This document shows positions 1 through 9,433 of a stretch of 64,000 bases of DNA, one piece after another. How positions within the stretch are numbered: position 1 is the first letter of the stretch; the number at the start of each line of letters is the position of its first letter. Under the pieces are notes generated by a model. The model saw nothing but the letters and a program-made list of their open reading frames with translations. It was not told where the DNA came from and did no database searches. Both the position numbers and the translations under genes were made by a program. The stretch comes from JAEUMD01 sp050246945 (lineage in GTDB: Bacteria; Pseudomonadota; Alphaproteobacteria; Rhizobiales; Hyphomicrobiaceae), in NCBI GenBank assembly GCA_050246945.1, contig JBFWVC010000006.1, positions 198,460-262,459 of the forward strand, written 5' to 3'.

Positions 1-190
1 CAACGGATGAAAAACACCGTCTCTCCTATACTCCACGCGGGTATTGCGCTAGAAGGCTTCTGTAGAACTCGTCGCGGCGGAGCCTTCAAAGTGCGGAGTG
101 GCAGTCCCAGCGGATGTCAGACGAAGCGGCTATGCAGTTGATTTCATAGATTGGAACGAACACCATTGTTTTTATAGCGGGGCGAGATCC
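1..190. other. Left-edge sequence with no supported gene
   Basis: The first 190 bases precede the cytidylyltransferase. Two plus-strand frames stay open for only 63 and about 138 bases from the window edge. One could be the tail of an upstream gene, but neither piece is recognisable. The sequence before 191 has no strong ribosome binding site. Confidence 0.4.
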
Positions 191-973
191 ATGAAGGTTG
201 CAATTTTGGCCGGCGGCAAAGGGACTCGATTGGCCGAGGAAACTTCGGTTCGACCAAAGCCAATGGTGGAAATCGGAACCCGGCCGATACTTTGGCATAT
301 AATGATGCACTACACGCATCACGGGTTGAACAATTTCGTTATCGCGCTCGGGTACAAGGGCGATTACATCAAGAAATATTTCCTCGATTACGGGAACCTG
401 ATTGGCGACATCTCGATCAATCTAAGACGCGATGGTCCGTCCAAGTTCCAGCAGCTCAGCGGCGATCATCCGGATTGGAACGTTGACCTCGTCGAAACGG
501 GATCGGAAACGCTCACGGGAGGGCGTATCAAACGCTTGAAACCTTTCCTGGGCAACGAGACCTTCATGCTGACGTGGGGCGACGGTGTCTCCGACGTCAA
601 CCTCAAGTCCCTCCTGGAGTTCCATCGTTCACATGGCAAACTGGCGACAGTCACCGCAGTGAGGCCCCCGGCGCGTTATGGCCATATGATCTTTGACGGA
701 GATCAGGTGATCAGCTTCGAGGAAAAGCCCCAAACAGCCGAGGGCTGGATCAATGGCGCGTTCTTCGTGCTGGAGCCCGAAGTCCTCGATTATATTGACG
801 GCGACATGGTGATGTTCGAACACGCCCCGATGGAGCGGCTCGCGAAGGATGGTCAATTGATGGCTTATCGCCATGAGGGCTTCTGGGCTTGCATTGATAC
901 TTTGCGCGACAAGCACCGGCTCGAAGAAATGTGGGACAAGGGAAGTCGTCCTTGGGCGACGTGGGAGCACTGA
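191..973 (+). CDS. rfbF: Glucose-1-phosphate cytidylyltransferase
   Basis: Predicted to make CDP-glucose from CTP and alpha-D-glucose 1-phosphate, the entry step to CDP-linked deoxy and branched sugars of surface polysaccharide. The 260-residue product starts with the nucleotidyltransferase motif AILAGGKGTRL at residues 4-14, followed by KPMVEIG; GDGVSDVN lies mid-protein and EEKP further on. About 257 residues is usual for RfbF. The ATG at 191 was chosen because the family begins directly at MKVAILAGG; an upstream in-frame start would add 31 unrelated residues. The next gene starts 3 bases after the stop, so they are probably co-transcribed. The expected partner CDP-glucose 4,6-dehydratase (RfbG) is not in the window. 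Family assignment is strong; the exact sugar is unknown. Confidence 0.93.
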   Translation: MKVAILAGGKGTRLAEETSVRPKPMVEIGTRPILWHIMMHYTHHGLNNFVIALGYKGDYIKKYFLDYGNLIGDISINLRRDGPSKFQQLSGDHPDWNVDLVETGSETLTGGRIKRLKPFLGNETFMLTWGDGVSDVNLKSLLEFHRSHGKLATVTAVRPPARYGHMIFDGDQVISFEEKPQTAEGWINGAFFVLEPEVLDYIDGDMVMFEHAPMERLAKDGQLMAYRHEGFWACIDTLRDKHRLEEMWDKGSRPWATWEH

Positions 974-976
974 CCA

Positions 977-3301
977 ATGCGTGTACTTGTAACCGGACAT
1001 CTTGGATATATCGGGACTGTCATGGTTCCGATGCTGCTGCAGGCCGGGCATGATGTGACGGGTCTGGATTCCGACCTCTATCGGCGCAGCACGTTTGCGC
1101 CTGGGGGCAACATCGTTCCTGTTCCCTCGATCCGCAAGGATATACGCGATGTCGAGATTGCGGATCTTATCGGCTTTGATGCGGTAATTCATTTGGCCGG
1201 TCTCTCAAACGATCCGCTGGGAGACTTTCAGCCGCAAATCACTTATGACATCAACCACCTTGCGACAGTGCGGCTGGCGCAGCTCGCCAAGACGGCTGGC
1301 GTCGGCCGCTTTCTGTTTTCGTCCTCATGCAGCAACTACGGCGCGGCGGGCGATGATTTCCTCGATGAAACCAGCGCGTTCAATCCGGTGACGCCGTACG
1401 GGGAATCGAAGGTCCGCTCCGAGCTTGATCTGAGCAAGCTCGCCGATGACGATTTCTGCCCGACATTCTTGCGCAGCGCGACCGCCTATGGCGTGTCACC
1501 GCGGCTTCGGTTTGACCTGGTTCTCAACAACCTTGTTGCCTGGGCGGTCACGACCGGCCAAATCCACATGAAATCGGATGGCACACCTTGGCGGCCGATC
1601 GTTCACATCGAGGATATTTCGCGAGCGTTCCTGGCTGTTCTGCATGCGCCCGTCGATGTCGTCCGCAACGAGGCGTTCAATGTCGGCGTCACCGATCACA
1701 ATTATCAAATTCGCGATCTAGCGGAAATTGTAGCCGAAGTCGTCCCAAACTGCCGAATTACCTATGCGGAAAACGCCGGCCCGGACAAGCGCTGCTATCG
1801 TGTCAATTGCGACAAGATTGCCCGGGTTCTTCCGGAGTTCCAGCCGCAGTGGGATGCGCGCAAAGGCGCTGTGCAAATCTACAACGCCTGTCGCGCCTGC
1901 AATTTGACGCTCAATGAGTTTGAGGGTCCGCGCTACCAGCGGATTGGCCACATCAAGAAGCTGGTCGCCGACGGCATCATTGATACCGATTTCCGGCACA
2001 GAGCCGAGACCCTCCATCTCATTACACACGAACCTGGCGATAGCTCGGCGGAGGCATCCGACTTCGCGGCGAATTGCCGGCGCATGACGTGCCATTCGTG
2101 CGGACATGGATCGCTGGAGCCCGTTCTCGACCTCGGCGCCATGCCGACATCGGACGGATTGATCGCGGCGCCGGATCCGGTGCGCTCCGATCCCCGCTAT
2201 CCGTTGCAGGTCGGCTTCTGTTCGCAGTGCGCGCTCGTGCAGCTGCTGGAGACGCTGCCGCCCGAGAAAATGTTTGGCGCCGACTATCTCTATTACTCTT
2301 CGTATTCAGATGAACTGTTGCGCCATTCCCGCGAAAACGCCGAAGAGCTGATCGCCGACCGGGGCCTCGGTGCTGGCAGCCTCGTCATGGAGGTCGCCAG
2401 CAACGACGGGTATATGTTGCGCAACTTCGTCGAAAACGGCGTTGGCGTGCTTGGGATCGATCCCGCACCCAAGCAAGCGGAGGCGGCGCGCGCGGCAGGC
2501 GTCGACACTATCAACGACTTTTTTGGCACGCGCCTCGCACGTGAGCTTGCAGCACAGGGGCGAAAGGCTGATGTCCTGATTGCGAATAACGTGGTGGCCC
2601 ACGTGGCCGATCCCAACGATCTCGTCGAAGGGTTCAGGATGGTCCTCAAGGAGGATGGCATCGTCGTCGTCGAATTTCCTTATGTGCGCGATCTCATTGA
2701 TCATGGTGAGTTCGACACGATCTATCATGAGCACTTGTGCTATTTTTCGGTGACGAGCGCCAAACGATTGTTCGAGCGGCACGGCCTCTATCTGCACGAC
2801 GTACGCCGACTTCCGATACATGGTGGCTCGCTGCGTCTCTATTTCACGCTTCAGGATGCGCCGCGCCAGGCGGTTTCTGATATCCTCAAGGAAGAGAGCG
2901 AACTCGGCCTCGACAAGGTCGAGTACTATGAACAGTTTGGCGAACGCGTCTCTGCGTTTCGCGACAAGGCCCGGCGACTCATTGCCGACCTCAAACGGAA
3001 CGGCAAGCGACTGGCTGCCTATGGCGCCGCCGCCAAGGGTACGATCTTGTTGAACTACCTCGGGATCAACAATCGTACGATTGAGTATGTGGTGGATCGT
3101 AACCCGCACAAACAGGGCAAGTTCATGCCCGGCGTTCGCGTGCCCATCGATGAACCCGCGCGGCTCATGAACGACCGTCCGGATTACGTCATCATCCTGC
3201 CATGGAACTTCAAGGATGAGATCATCTCGCAGCAGAGCGAGTACCTTGGTACCGGCGGACGCTTCATCGTTCCCATTCCCAATCTCGAGATCGTCGAATG
3301 A
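977..3301 (+). CDS. NAD-dependent sugar epimerase/dehydratase fused to a C-methyltransferase
   Basis: A two-enzyme fusion of 774 residues. Residues 1 to about 340 are a short-chain dehydrogenase-type nucleotide-sugar epimerase with GHLGYIG at 7-13 and the catalytic pair Y141/K145 in YGESK. From about residue 370 follows a complete NDP-hexose C-methyltransferase of the TylC3/EvaC type: a zinc-binding segment (CHSCG, later CSQC), a SAM-binding region near EVASNDGYM (about 470), and a C-terminal domain containing AAYGAAAKG and VDRNPHKQGKFMPG. There is no internal stop or frameshift, so it reads as a real fusion. It follows rfbF by 3 bases. The methyltransferase half is related to the next two genes. 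Likely role: epimerising and C-methylating a CDP-keto-deoxyhexose; the exact substrate is inferred. Confidence 0.85.
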   Translation: MRVLVTGHLGYIGTVMVPMLLQAGHDVTGLDSDLYRRSTFAPGGNIVPVPSIRKDIRDVEIADLIGFDAVIHLAGLSNDPLGDFQPQITYDINHLATVRLAQLAKTAGVGRFLFSSSCSNYGAAGDDFLDETSAFNPVTPYGESKVRSELDLSKLADDDFCPTFLRSATAYGVSPRLRFDLVLNNLVAWAVTTGQIHMKSDGTPWRPIVHIEDISRAFLAVLHAPVDVVRNEAFNVGVTDHNYQIRDLAEIVAEVVPNCRITYAENAGPDKRCYRVNCDKIARVLPEFQPQWDARKGAVQIYNACRACNLTLNEFEGPRYQRIGHIKKLVADGIIDTDFRHRAETLHLITHEPGDSSAEASDFAANCRRMTCHSCGHGSLEPVLDLGAMPTSDGLIAAPDPVRSDPRYPLQVGFCSQCALVQLLETLPPEKMFGADYLYYSSYSDELLRHSRENAEELIADRGLGAGSLVMEVASNDGYMLRNFVENGVGVLGIDPAPKQAEAARAAGVDTINDFFGTRLARELAAQGRKADVLIANNVVAHVADPNDLVEGFRMVLKEDGIVVVEFPYVRDLIDHGEFDTIYHEHLCYFSVTSAKRLFERHGLYLHDVRRLPIHGGSLRLYFTLQDAPRQAVSDILKEESELGLDKVEYYEQFGERVSAFRDKARRLIADLKRNGKRLAAYGAAAKGTILLNYLGINNRTIEYVVDRNPHKQGKFMPGVRVPIDEPARLMNDRPDYVIILPWNFKDEIISQQSEYLGTGGRFIVPIPNLEIVE

Positions 3302-3389
3302 ACAGCGCTTGAACTGGCAGATCCTCGACACGGGATCTGCCGATTTGTCGTCCAGGACGACCTAATCGGGCTCAGATGCAAGGGTTGAA

Positions 3390-4646
3390 ATGAATATGGG
3401 CGCGGCGACCGCTACACCCGCTGACGGGCCCGAAAAGCCAGTGGAGACTTCCGACGGCCGCTGCCCATGCTGTGGTGCCAACACGCCGCCGCAGCCCTTC
3501 TACCGGGTGAGCAAGATTCCGATCCAGAGCTGTGTGCTGCTCGACAGTCCCGAGGAAGCACGCGGCTATGAACGGCGAGATCTGGAGCTGGCGCACTGCA
3601 CGCGGTGCGGCTTCATCTTCAATCATATTTTCGATAGCGAGATCGTTGAATATGCGGCCGTGACGGAGGAGTCGCAGCATTACTCCGGCACGTTCAGCGG
3701 CTTCGCGAAAAAACTGGCGCGAGAGATCGCCACGACATATCCGCTCGGCGGGAAGCATGTTCTCGAGATCGGCTGCGGAAAAGGCGACTTTCTGATTGAG
3801 CTGTGCTCCTTGGCCGACTGCACTGGATTGGGCATAGACCCGGGGTTTCGTCACGAGCGGCTCGAGAAGACTGAGTTCGCGGCCGGCTACGATACTCAGC
3901 GCATCAAGTTCATCTCGGACTATTTCGGCCCGGCCTATCGTCACTTCAAGGCCGACCTCGTGATGTGCCGCCACACGCTGGAACACATACCGGACGTTTT
4001 GCGCTTCGTTATGGACATTCGCAATAACATCGGCGACGCTCCGAACGTTGGCGTATTCTTTGAGACGCCTGATGCAGAACGCGTGCTCTCGGAAGGGGCG
4101 TTCTGGGATATCTACTACGAGCACTGCTCATACTTCACTTGCGATACGCATTCCGAGCTATTCAAGCGCGCAGGGTTTGTGATCGACGATGTGAGGCTGG
4201 ACTACGGCGACCAGTACATCATTCAGTTCGCTCATCCGGCAGCACAAGACGACGCTCGCCGCGGCCAGCGGTACGAAGGTGTTCGGCGGACACAGCAGCT
4301 TGTTGAGGATTTTCCCGACAAAGTGGCGATGGTCCAGGACAAGTGGCGCAGCTTCATTCGCGAAAAGGCGGCGGCCGGTAAAACCATCGTAACCTGGGGT
4401 GGCGGCTCGAAATCCGTCGCATTTCTGACGACGCTCGGACTGGACGACGTGATACGCAGTGTTGTCGACATCAACCCCTTCAAACAGGGCAAATATCTTC
4501 CCGGCACGGGGCACAAAGTCATTTCGCCCAACGCGCTGGCAGACGTCGATCCGGATGTTGTCATCGTCATGAACCCTATCTATGTCGGGGAAATATCCGG
4601 AATGCTGCAAAACCTCGGTTTGTCGTGTGAGGTCACGGCGGTCTGA
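3390..4646 (+). CDS. Class I SAM-dependent C-methyltransferase, zinc-binding sugar type
   Basis: 418 residues with the same three-part build as the C-terminal half of the preceding gene: an N-terminal zinc-binding module (CPCCG, then CTRCG), SAM motif I EIGCGKGDF near residue 126, and a C-terminal NAD(P)-like fold with VTWGGGSKS and VDINPFKQGKYLPGTG. This is the family of NDP-keto-hexose C-3/C-5 methyltransferases. The chosen ATG has AAGGG close upstream. The gene is 88 bases from the previous one and 22 bases from the next, in the same direction, and likely belongs to the same operon. Substrate unknown; presumably a nucleotide-activated sugar of the surface glycan. Confidence 0.82.
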   Translation: MNMGAATATPADGPEKPVETSDGRCPCCGANTPPQPFYRVSKIPIQSCVLLDSPEEARGYERRDLELAHCTRCGFIFNHIFDSEIVEYAAVTEESQHYSGTFSGFAKKLAREIATTYPLGGKHVLEIGCGKGDFLIELCSLADCTGLGIDPGFRHERLEKTEFAAGYDTQRIKFISDYFGPAYRHFKADLVMCRHTLEHIPDVLRFVMDIRNNIGDAPNVGVFFETPDAERVLSEGAFWDIYYEHCSYFTCDTHSELFKRAGFVIDDVRLDYGDQYIIQFAHPAAQDDARRGQRYEGVRRTQQLVEDFPDKVAMVQDKWRSFIREKAAAGKTIVTWGGGSKSVAFLTTLGLDDVIRSVVDINPFKQGKYLPGTGHKVISPNALADVDPDVVIVMNPIYVGEISGMLQNLGLSCEVTAV

Positions 4647-4668
4647 AGTTCGCTCGCGAGAAATTGTA

Positions 4669-5880
4669 ATGGCGCCATTGGTTGAAGAGATACGTGAAGT
4701 GCCATCGTGCCCAGTTTGCCAAAGCGTGGACCTGCACTATTTTTTCGAGCAAAAAAACGTTCCGGTTGTATGCAACCAGCTTCTTGCCTCGGCCGAAGAC
4801 GCTGGTGCTGCAAAGCTGGGAGACCTAAGATTGGCCTATTGCTCCGAATGCGGCAGCATTGCCAATTATGCGTTTGACCCCAGCAAGATCGGCTACGATG
4901 CACGTTACGACAACGCGCTGCATTTTTCCGAAAAATTCAAACTCTTCGCAAACCGCCTCGCCGCGCGGTTGGTCAAAGACCACGATCTGAAGGGAAAGCG
5001 CATTGCCGAGATCGGGTGCGGCGATGGCTATTTCCTAAGGCTTCTACTTGATCACGGCGTCGGCTCCGCGATCGGCTATGACCCGTCGATGGCCGAAGGG
5101 CGCCTCGACAAGCTGCCGCGCCGTGAGGGGCTCACGATCCTGCCGGAAGCATTTGGGGATCAGCGGCTTCCCGATGACATCGAAGCTGTCTTCTGCCGGC
5201 ACGTGCTCGAACACATTCCAAAACCACTACCCTTTCTGTCAGCGATCCGAAGCACGATCGGCGATCGCTCGTGCGTGATGTATTTCGAAGTCCCCAATGC
5301 TCGATGGATGCTCGAAAGCGACAGCATCTGGGACGTCATCTACGAGCACGTCACCTACTGGACGCCGCCGGCCCTGTCATATGCGTTGCGCTGCGCTGGC
5401 TTCACACCGATCAACGTGCAGACCGACTTCAACGATCAATACCTCATGATCGAGGCGCGGCCCTCAGACAAATCCGACACGGGCGGGACGGCGTTCGCTC
5501 AAGCATTGAAAGACGCAGGGCAATCTGCAGCGAGGTTCGGGGCATCTGCCGCAAGAGAATTGGACGCCTGGCAGACGCGGTTGAGCCGGCTTAAGGACAG
5601 TGGCGGGCGCGCCGCATTGTGGGGGGCGGGTTCGAAAGGGGTGACATTCTTGAATGTCGTGCCGGCAGCTTCCGCGGCCATCGACTGCGTTGTTGACGTC
5701 AACCCGCGCAAACATGGGATGTTCGTGTCAGGTACCGCGCATCCCATCGTGTCTCCAAATAGGTTGGCGGAGACCGACCCGGATCTCATTCTCGTGGCAA
5801 ATGAGATTTATCTCGACGAGATCCGCGCAACAGTCGAGCTCATGGGGCTAACCCCTGAATTTGCCGTGATCGCGGGATGA
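4669..5880 (+). CDS. Class I SAM-dependent C-methyltransferase, second tandem paralogue
   Basis: 403 residues and paralogous to the gene before it: zinc-type cysteines C14/C17 and a later CSECG pair, SAM motif EIGCGDGYF near residue 113, CRHVLEHIP shared in spirit with CRHTLEHIP of the neighbour, and C-terminal ALWGAGSKGV with VDVNPRKHGMFVSGT. The ATG at 4669 was chosen because an earlier in-frame start would overlap the upstream gene and add 29 residues that do not fit the family. Together with the fusion gene this gives three related methyltransferase modules in under 5 kb. It may be a second step on the same sugar or act on another residue of the repeat unit. Confidence 0.8.
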   Translation: MAPLVEEIREVPSCPVCQSVDLHYFFEQKNVPVVCNQLLASAEDAGAAKLGDLRLAYCSECGSIANYAFDPSKIGYDARYDNALHFSEKFKLFANRLAARLVKDHDLKGKRIAEIGCGDGYFLRLLLDHGVGSAIGYDPSMAEGRLDKLPRREGLTILPEAFGDQRLPDDIEAVFCRHVLEHIPKPLPFLSAIRSTIGDRSCVMYFEVPNARWMLESDSIWDVIYEHVTYWTPPALSYALRCAGFTPINVQTDFNDQYLMIEARPSDKSDTGGTAFAQALKDAGQSAARFGASAARELDAWQTRLSRLKDSGGRAALWGAGSKGVTFLNVVPAASAAIDCVVDVNPRKHGMFVSGTAHPIVSPNRLAETDPDLILVANEIYLDEIRATVELMGLTPEFAVIAG

Positions 5881-5977
5881 CCTCCGCACGCTCGAGGCGC
5901 TGAATCTCGAATGGCCCTTTTTCATTGCCCTACGCATTCAAACGCAATTGAAACGGTGCCCGATTGGCGTGAGGCTG

Positions 5978-6340
5978 CTAACCGCGGCCAAAATCATCCT
6001 CGATGCGGACTATGTCGTTCTCATCAAGCAAATCGCCGAGCTGAGTCTCAATGATCACGAGACGCTCGGAACCCGGATTTGCAATGCGATGCCTTGCAAG
6101 TTTGGGGACATGAACGGTCACTTTTGGCGACAGAGCGAATTCATCGTCGCCTATGATGGCAATGCCCGTGCCTTCAATGCACGTCCAAACCTCTTCGCGT
6201 CCTTGGTGATACTGGAGTGAAAGACGAGCGGCCCCATTGACCGTAATGCGCTTCACGGTGTGCTTGTCGCCGACATCTAGCACGATCCAATGCCCCCACG
6301 GACGAGTGTCCTCCTCGCCAACCTTGTATCTGACGGTCAT
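5978..6340 (-). CDS. Cupin, mannose-6-phosphate isomerase type II C-terminal-like
   Basis: A 120-residue single-domain cupin. It starts MTVRYKVGEEDTRPWG and contains WIVLD, YHQGREEVW, EGTG and an IIETQLG-type end, the pattern of the stand-alone cupin homologous to the C-terminal isomerase domain of bifunctional ManC/AlgA. The ATG at 6340 has GGAGG about 9 bases upstream, so it is preferred to a TTG at 6529 that would add 63 unrelated residues. It faces the methyltransferase genes and lies downstream of the glycosyltransferase on the same strand. Likely role: sugar-phosphate isomerisation supplying GDP-mannose, although many short cupins of this type are untested. Confidence 0.75.
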   Translation of the reverse strand: MTVRYKVGEEDTRPWGHWIVLDVGDKHTVKRITVNGAARLSLQYHQGREEVWTCIEGTGIAIIGDDEFALSPKVTVHVPKLARHRIANPGSERLVIIETQLGDLLDENDIVRIEDDFGRG

Positions 6341-6525
6341 CGCCGAGCCTCCAATGTCGCTTGGCATACGCAAGAGCGCTAGCCGAAATGCGCCAATCCG
6401 CGATGCGACGTACCATGAGGCGCTTGCATGGCACGGAATGGATTTCGAGATGAGTTTTATACACCCTTTCGTCTTTCCTGGTGCAATCCTGAGCACGCCC
6501 CGTCCGAGCAGACTCGCGATCACGG

Positions 6526-7749
6526 TCAAACTCTATCCGTGATTTTCTGATAGATTAATTGCACATCTCGCGCCATTCGCTGCGGTGTAAAATACTCTTC
6601 GACACGGCGCCGGCCATGTTCACCCATCTGGTCGCGAACGGTTGGGTTTCTCATGAGATGAACCAGGTTGGCTGAGAGATGCTCAATGTCCTGCGGAGCA
6701 GATAGCAGGCCCGTTTCTTGGTGCTGGATAATTTCGCGTGCACCGCCATTATCTAACGCGATTACCGGTTTGCGCATTGCCATAGCTTCCAAATAGACCA
6801 TGCCGAATGGCTCCTCAAAGGAGGGCATCGCATAGATGTCACTCGCTGCCATGATTTGGGGAACATCGCGCCGATATCCTGTGAAAATTATGTGTCGCTC
6901 GAGGTCGAGTTCGGCTGTCAGCTTCCGCAGCTCTTGCGTATATGCCTCGCCTCCATACGTGGCCTCACCAACGAGAAGCAGACGAAAATCGGGAACGTCG
7001 CGCCTGGCAATCGACAGAGCCTTGATCAGCTCACGATGGCCCTTCCAGGGAATCAACCGAGAAACGCAGGCCAGCAGAGGAATTCCCGGAGCGATGCCGA
7101 ACTCCGACCGGAGCTCTCCATCACGGGCACAATCCCATCCCATGTCATCGGCCGCTCCGTCGTCCTGATTGTTCCAGCGCGTCAAGTCCAGCGCGTTGTG
7201 AACTGCGAAGGTTACATCTCGACGGTAGCCAAGGGCCACGATGGACTCAGCAACAAAATTAGAAACGCCAATCAAAGCATCGGCGCGCCCCATGGCCCAG
7301 CGAACCTGGCGCCGGATCCAATCTTCCGCCTTGACATGGACATGAATAACACAACGCGCACCGGCCGCTCTCGCCACAAGCAAGCCCAAAAAGGCGTCGC
7401 GCGGCTTTTCGGTGCAATGGATGATGTCAATCTTATGCCGCTTACAATAGGCCACAAGCCCAGTCAGGCTAAACACAGCACCTGCCGAACCGCCAAGGAT
7501 CTCTGCGATCGACTCGAGCGAATTCTTTTCAAATACACTCGGCCCGAATTGGGTGTTGCGGTGGTGAACACCAGGAATTGTTCTAATGGCCGTAAAGGAG
7601 GCGGGCCGTGCGACCTCGCTGCCGTGGTTGCTCGCAACAAATACGTTCACCGCATCGCGGTCGAGATATCGCATGAGCAACGAGTGAATCATGGAGTCGG
7701 CGCCGAAAAAATCTTGCGACTGCATGAACAGCACGTTTAGCTTTGACAT
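6526..7749 (-). CDS. Glycosyltransferase family 4
   Basis: 407 residues with the GT-B layout. An N-terminal acceptor domain starts with FMQSQDFFGADSM. The C-terminal donor domain has VSRLIPWKGH, LLLVGEATYGG and the EX7E signature in FEEPFGMVYLEAM near residue 310, then DNGGAREII. It probably transfers a sugar from a nucleotide donor to a growing lipid-linked or surface glycan on the cytoplasmic side. No membrane segment is evident. The gene is transcribed toward the cupin and away from an AT-richer intergenic stretch. With the sugar-modifying genes to the left it forms the edge of a polysaccharide locus. Donor and acceptor cannot be told from sequence. Confidence 0.87.
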   Translation of the reverse strand: MSKLNVLFMQSQDFFGADSMIHSLLMRYLDRDAVNVFVASNHGSEVARPASFTAIRTIPGVHHRNTQFGPSVFEKNSLESIAEILGGSAGAVFSLTGLVAYCKRHKIDIIHCTEKPRDAFLGLLVARAAGARCVIHVHVKAEDWIRRQVRWAMGRADALIGVSNFVAESIVALGYRRDVTFAVHNALDLTRWNNQDDGAADDMGWDCARDGELRSEFGIAPGIPLLACVSRLIPWKGHRELIKALSIARRDVPDFRLLLVGEATYGGEAYTQELRKLTAELDLERHIIFTGYRRDVPQIMAASDIYAMPSFEEPFGMVYLEAMAMRKPVIALDNGGAREIIQHQETGLLSAPQDIEHLSANLVHLMRNPTVRDQMGEHGRRRVEEYFTPQRMARDVQLIYQKITDRV

Positions 7750-7945
7750 GTACTCATCCCATCCTTGGGCGATTTAGTCTGAATCTAGCTTTCGCTGAAA
7801 TTCTCAATAAAAGACACGATTAATACCGAGAGAATTTGCCCTTCGCAGTTGTTTGCCGTGGGGATGTTTGAGAAAATTTTTGTATCTCCTCCGAAAGCAC
7901 AGGATCTGAAAACAAAATCACGACAAATTCAGTTAATTCACCACT

Positions 7946-8042
7946 AGAGCATGTTCATGTCGCATGAAACCATGAATGCGATCCACGTCTTTGAATTGAG
8001 CATGTTCTTCACGCTGAACCGCTGCACACTTCAGCGGAACAT
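7946..8042 (+). repeat. Composite dispersed repeat, copy 1
   Basis: About 97 bases in two parts: a left palindromic half (GTTCATGTCGCATGAA ... ATGAATGCGAT) and a right hairpin half with arms GAGCATGTT and CAGCGGAACATG around GCTGAACCGC. Related copies lie near 11926, 30178, 38377, 52861 and 58005. The right end of this copy runs directly into a truncated minus-strand gene. Confidence 0.85.
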
Positions 8043-8216
8043 GGCATTGCGCAGCTCCTTCAGCTCTTGCTCATCGCCCGGCAGAACGGCATGTTTGGCC
8101 GTCAATCCATGCCGCACGGCGTTGAGACTGGTGCGCTCCTTGCCGACGAGCGGTCGCGCTCCGCTCCTCTTCAGCGCATTCGCACTGTTAGCAGCGAGTT
8201 GTTTTCCGGTGGCCAT
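8031..8216 (-). pseudogene. Truncated small protein of the RHGLTAKH family
   Basis: The reading frame from ATG 8216 gives MATGKQLAANS followed by a Ser/Asn-Ala-rich stretch and NAVRHGLTAKH-VLPGDEQELKELRN, a pattern I associate with widespread short alphaproteobacterial proteins of unknown function. Homologues normally continue well beyond VLPG. Here the frame ends a few codons later, inside the palindromic repeat, whose sequence supplies the final residues and the stop. I read it as a gene cut by repeat insertion; an earlier deletion with the repeat at the scar would look the same. Sixty-one codons remain. Confidence 0.5.
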
Positions 8217-8842
8217 GGCCTTGCCCTGATCCGAATTCAACGCCTCTTTGCGTTAAGCAAGTACCGCGCCAGGAACAGTTCCACATCCCGCTCAGCCCTT
8301 GCTTTGCGGTTCCGCTGCAAGCTCAATCAGTCGCCTGAAATGGTTGCAAATGCACCCATGGTCCGTCTACCGATTCTCGTTGCGGCAATTGCCTGCGCCA
8401 CGATCTGGACTGATCCTTGCGCGCTGCCCCTGCGCCTAATTTTCTTTGTCATCTGGATCGTGGGGATCCGCGGTCGGCTTCGGCGAATTCTTGATCGTCC
8501 AGGTTGTCCCGATCAGGGCAGCGGCCGAGGCGCTTGATGATGACGGAACAACTGCGGGCGGAGCCGAAGTGCAGTTGAACGATCTCGAAATCAAACGACA
8601 TTGAGATCTGGCCTGATCTCGGACACCCGAAAACCTCAATGAAGGGACTGTTCCCAGCGCTCGACATGCGGCCATGGCATGCGCCCGCCTGCCACGCGCA
8701 GGAACGCGCAGGCGTTGAGCTATCCGCAGCTCTCAGAACTCAGGGCGCGAGGTGAAGAAGCGCTTGGTACTGTTGCAGGCCCGCTTGACAGCGTTGCCCG
8801 GTGTCGAAGGCATGCGCGTCTACAAACCAACAGCGCGATTGA
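8217..8842. other. Gene-free stretch, probably decayed sequence
   Basis: About 620 bases between the truncated gene and the DUF302 gene. Short open frames exist on both strands, but none has a recognisable motif, a good ribosome binding site or convincing codon usage. Next to a truncated gene and a repeat it is most likely degenerated coding or mobile sequence, but I cannot identify the parent. Confidence 0.4.
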
Positions 8843-9433
8843 TCAGAAGTCGCCCTTGGAGCCGCGCTCCAGGATCGCCTGCATGATCTTCTTCACGCCG
8901 ATGGCCTCCTCCTTCAACTCGGGTGGGAGCGGTTTGCCGCCATGGATCATCATGTCCATGTTGAGCGTGTAGAGCCAAAGCCTGCCTGTCTTGTCCTCAA
9001 GCAGCGAGATGCGGCACGGCAGGTACGCCGAGAAGGCGTCGGAGTAGTCGATCATCTTGGCCGCGGTCAGCGGGTTGCAGTAGAGGTAGATATTCAGCTT
9101 GCGCCAGGGCTTGCCCTGCATCGCGGACACCTGATCGCCAAGCGGCAGCTCTCCCACTCCCTTGATGTTCATCTCGTTGGCGACCGACTTGATCGACTGA
9201 GCGACCTCATCAAACGTGAGGCCTTCCTTCACCTGCGCCTTCCATACCGTCGCCTCGGCGGGGTTACCAGTCGCCATCAACTTGTCGACCATTTCCTTGT
9301 AGGTTTCGGCTGCCTTGGGGTCGAAGTCCGTGAACTTCGATATGTCGCTGCCGTGACTGGCGTACATGTAGCCGCCGCCGATGACGGCAACGAGACCGAT
9401 GAGCGCCAGGACGTTGCGAATGAAAGCGAACAT
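8843..9433 (-). CDS. DUF302 family protein with N-terminal membrane anchor
   Basis: 196 residues: one hydrophobic segment (residues 3-24, containing NVLALIGLVAVIGGGYMY), a helical middle part, then a DUF302 domain recognised from LPCRISLLED, LWLYTLNMDMMIHGG and KPLPPELKEEA. The ATG at 9433 has GAGGG upstream and places the anchor at the very start; an upstream in-frame start would add 68 unrelated residues. The domain probably faces the periplasm. The gene is divergent from a small membrane protein 297 bases away, and the pair may share a control region. DUF302 proteins have no settled function; homologues occur in many sulfur-oxidising bacteria. Confidence 0.8.
   Translation of the reverse strand: MFAFIRNVLALIGLVAVIGGGYMYASHGSDISKFTDFDPKAAETYKEMVDKLMATGNPAEATVWKAQVKEGLTFDEVAQSIKSVANEMNIKGVGELPLGDQVSAMQGKPWRKLNIYLYCNPLTAAKMIDYSDAFSAYLPCRISLLEDKTGRLWLYTLNMDMMIHGGKPLPPELKEEAIGVKKIMQAILERGSKGDF

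Noticed and set aside
8436..8675. Minus-strand frames that might be transposase remnants
   Set aside because: No catalytic motif, terminal repeat or recognisable family pattern; I could only call the stretch decayed.
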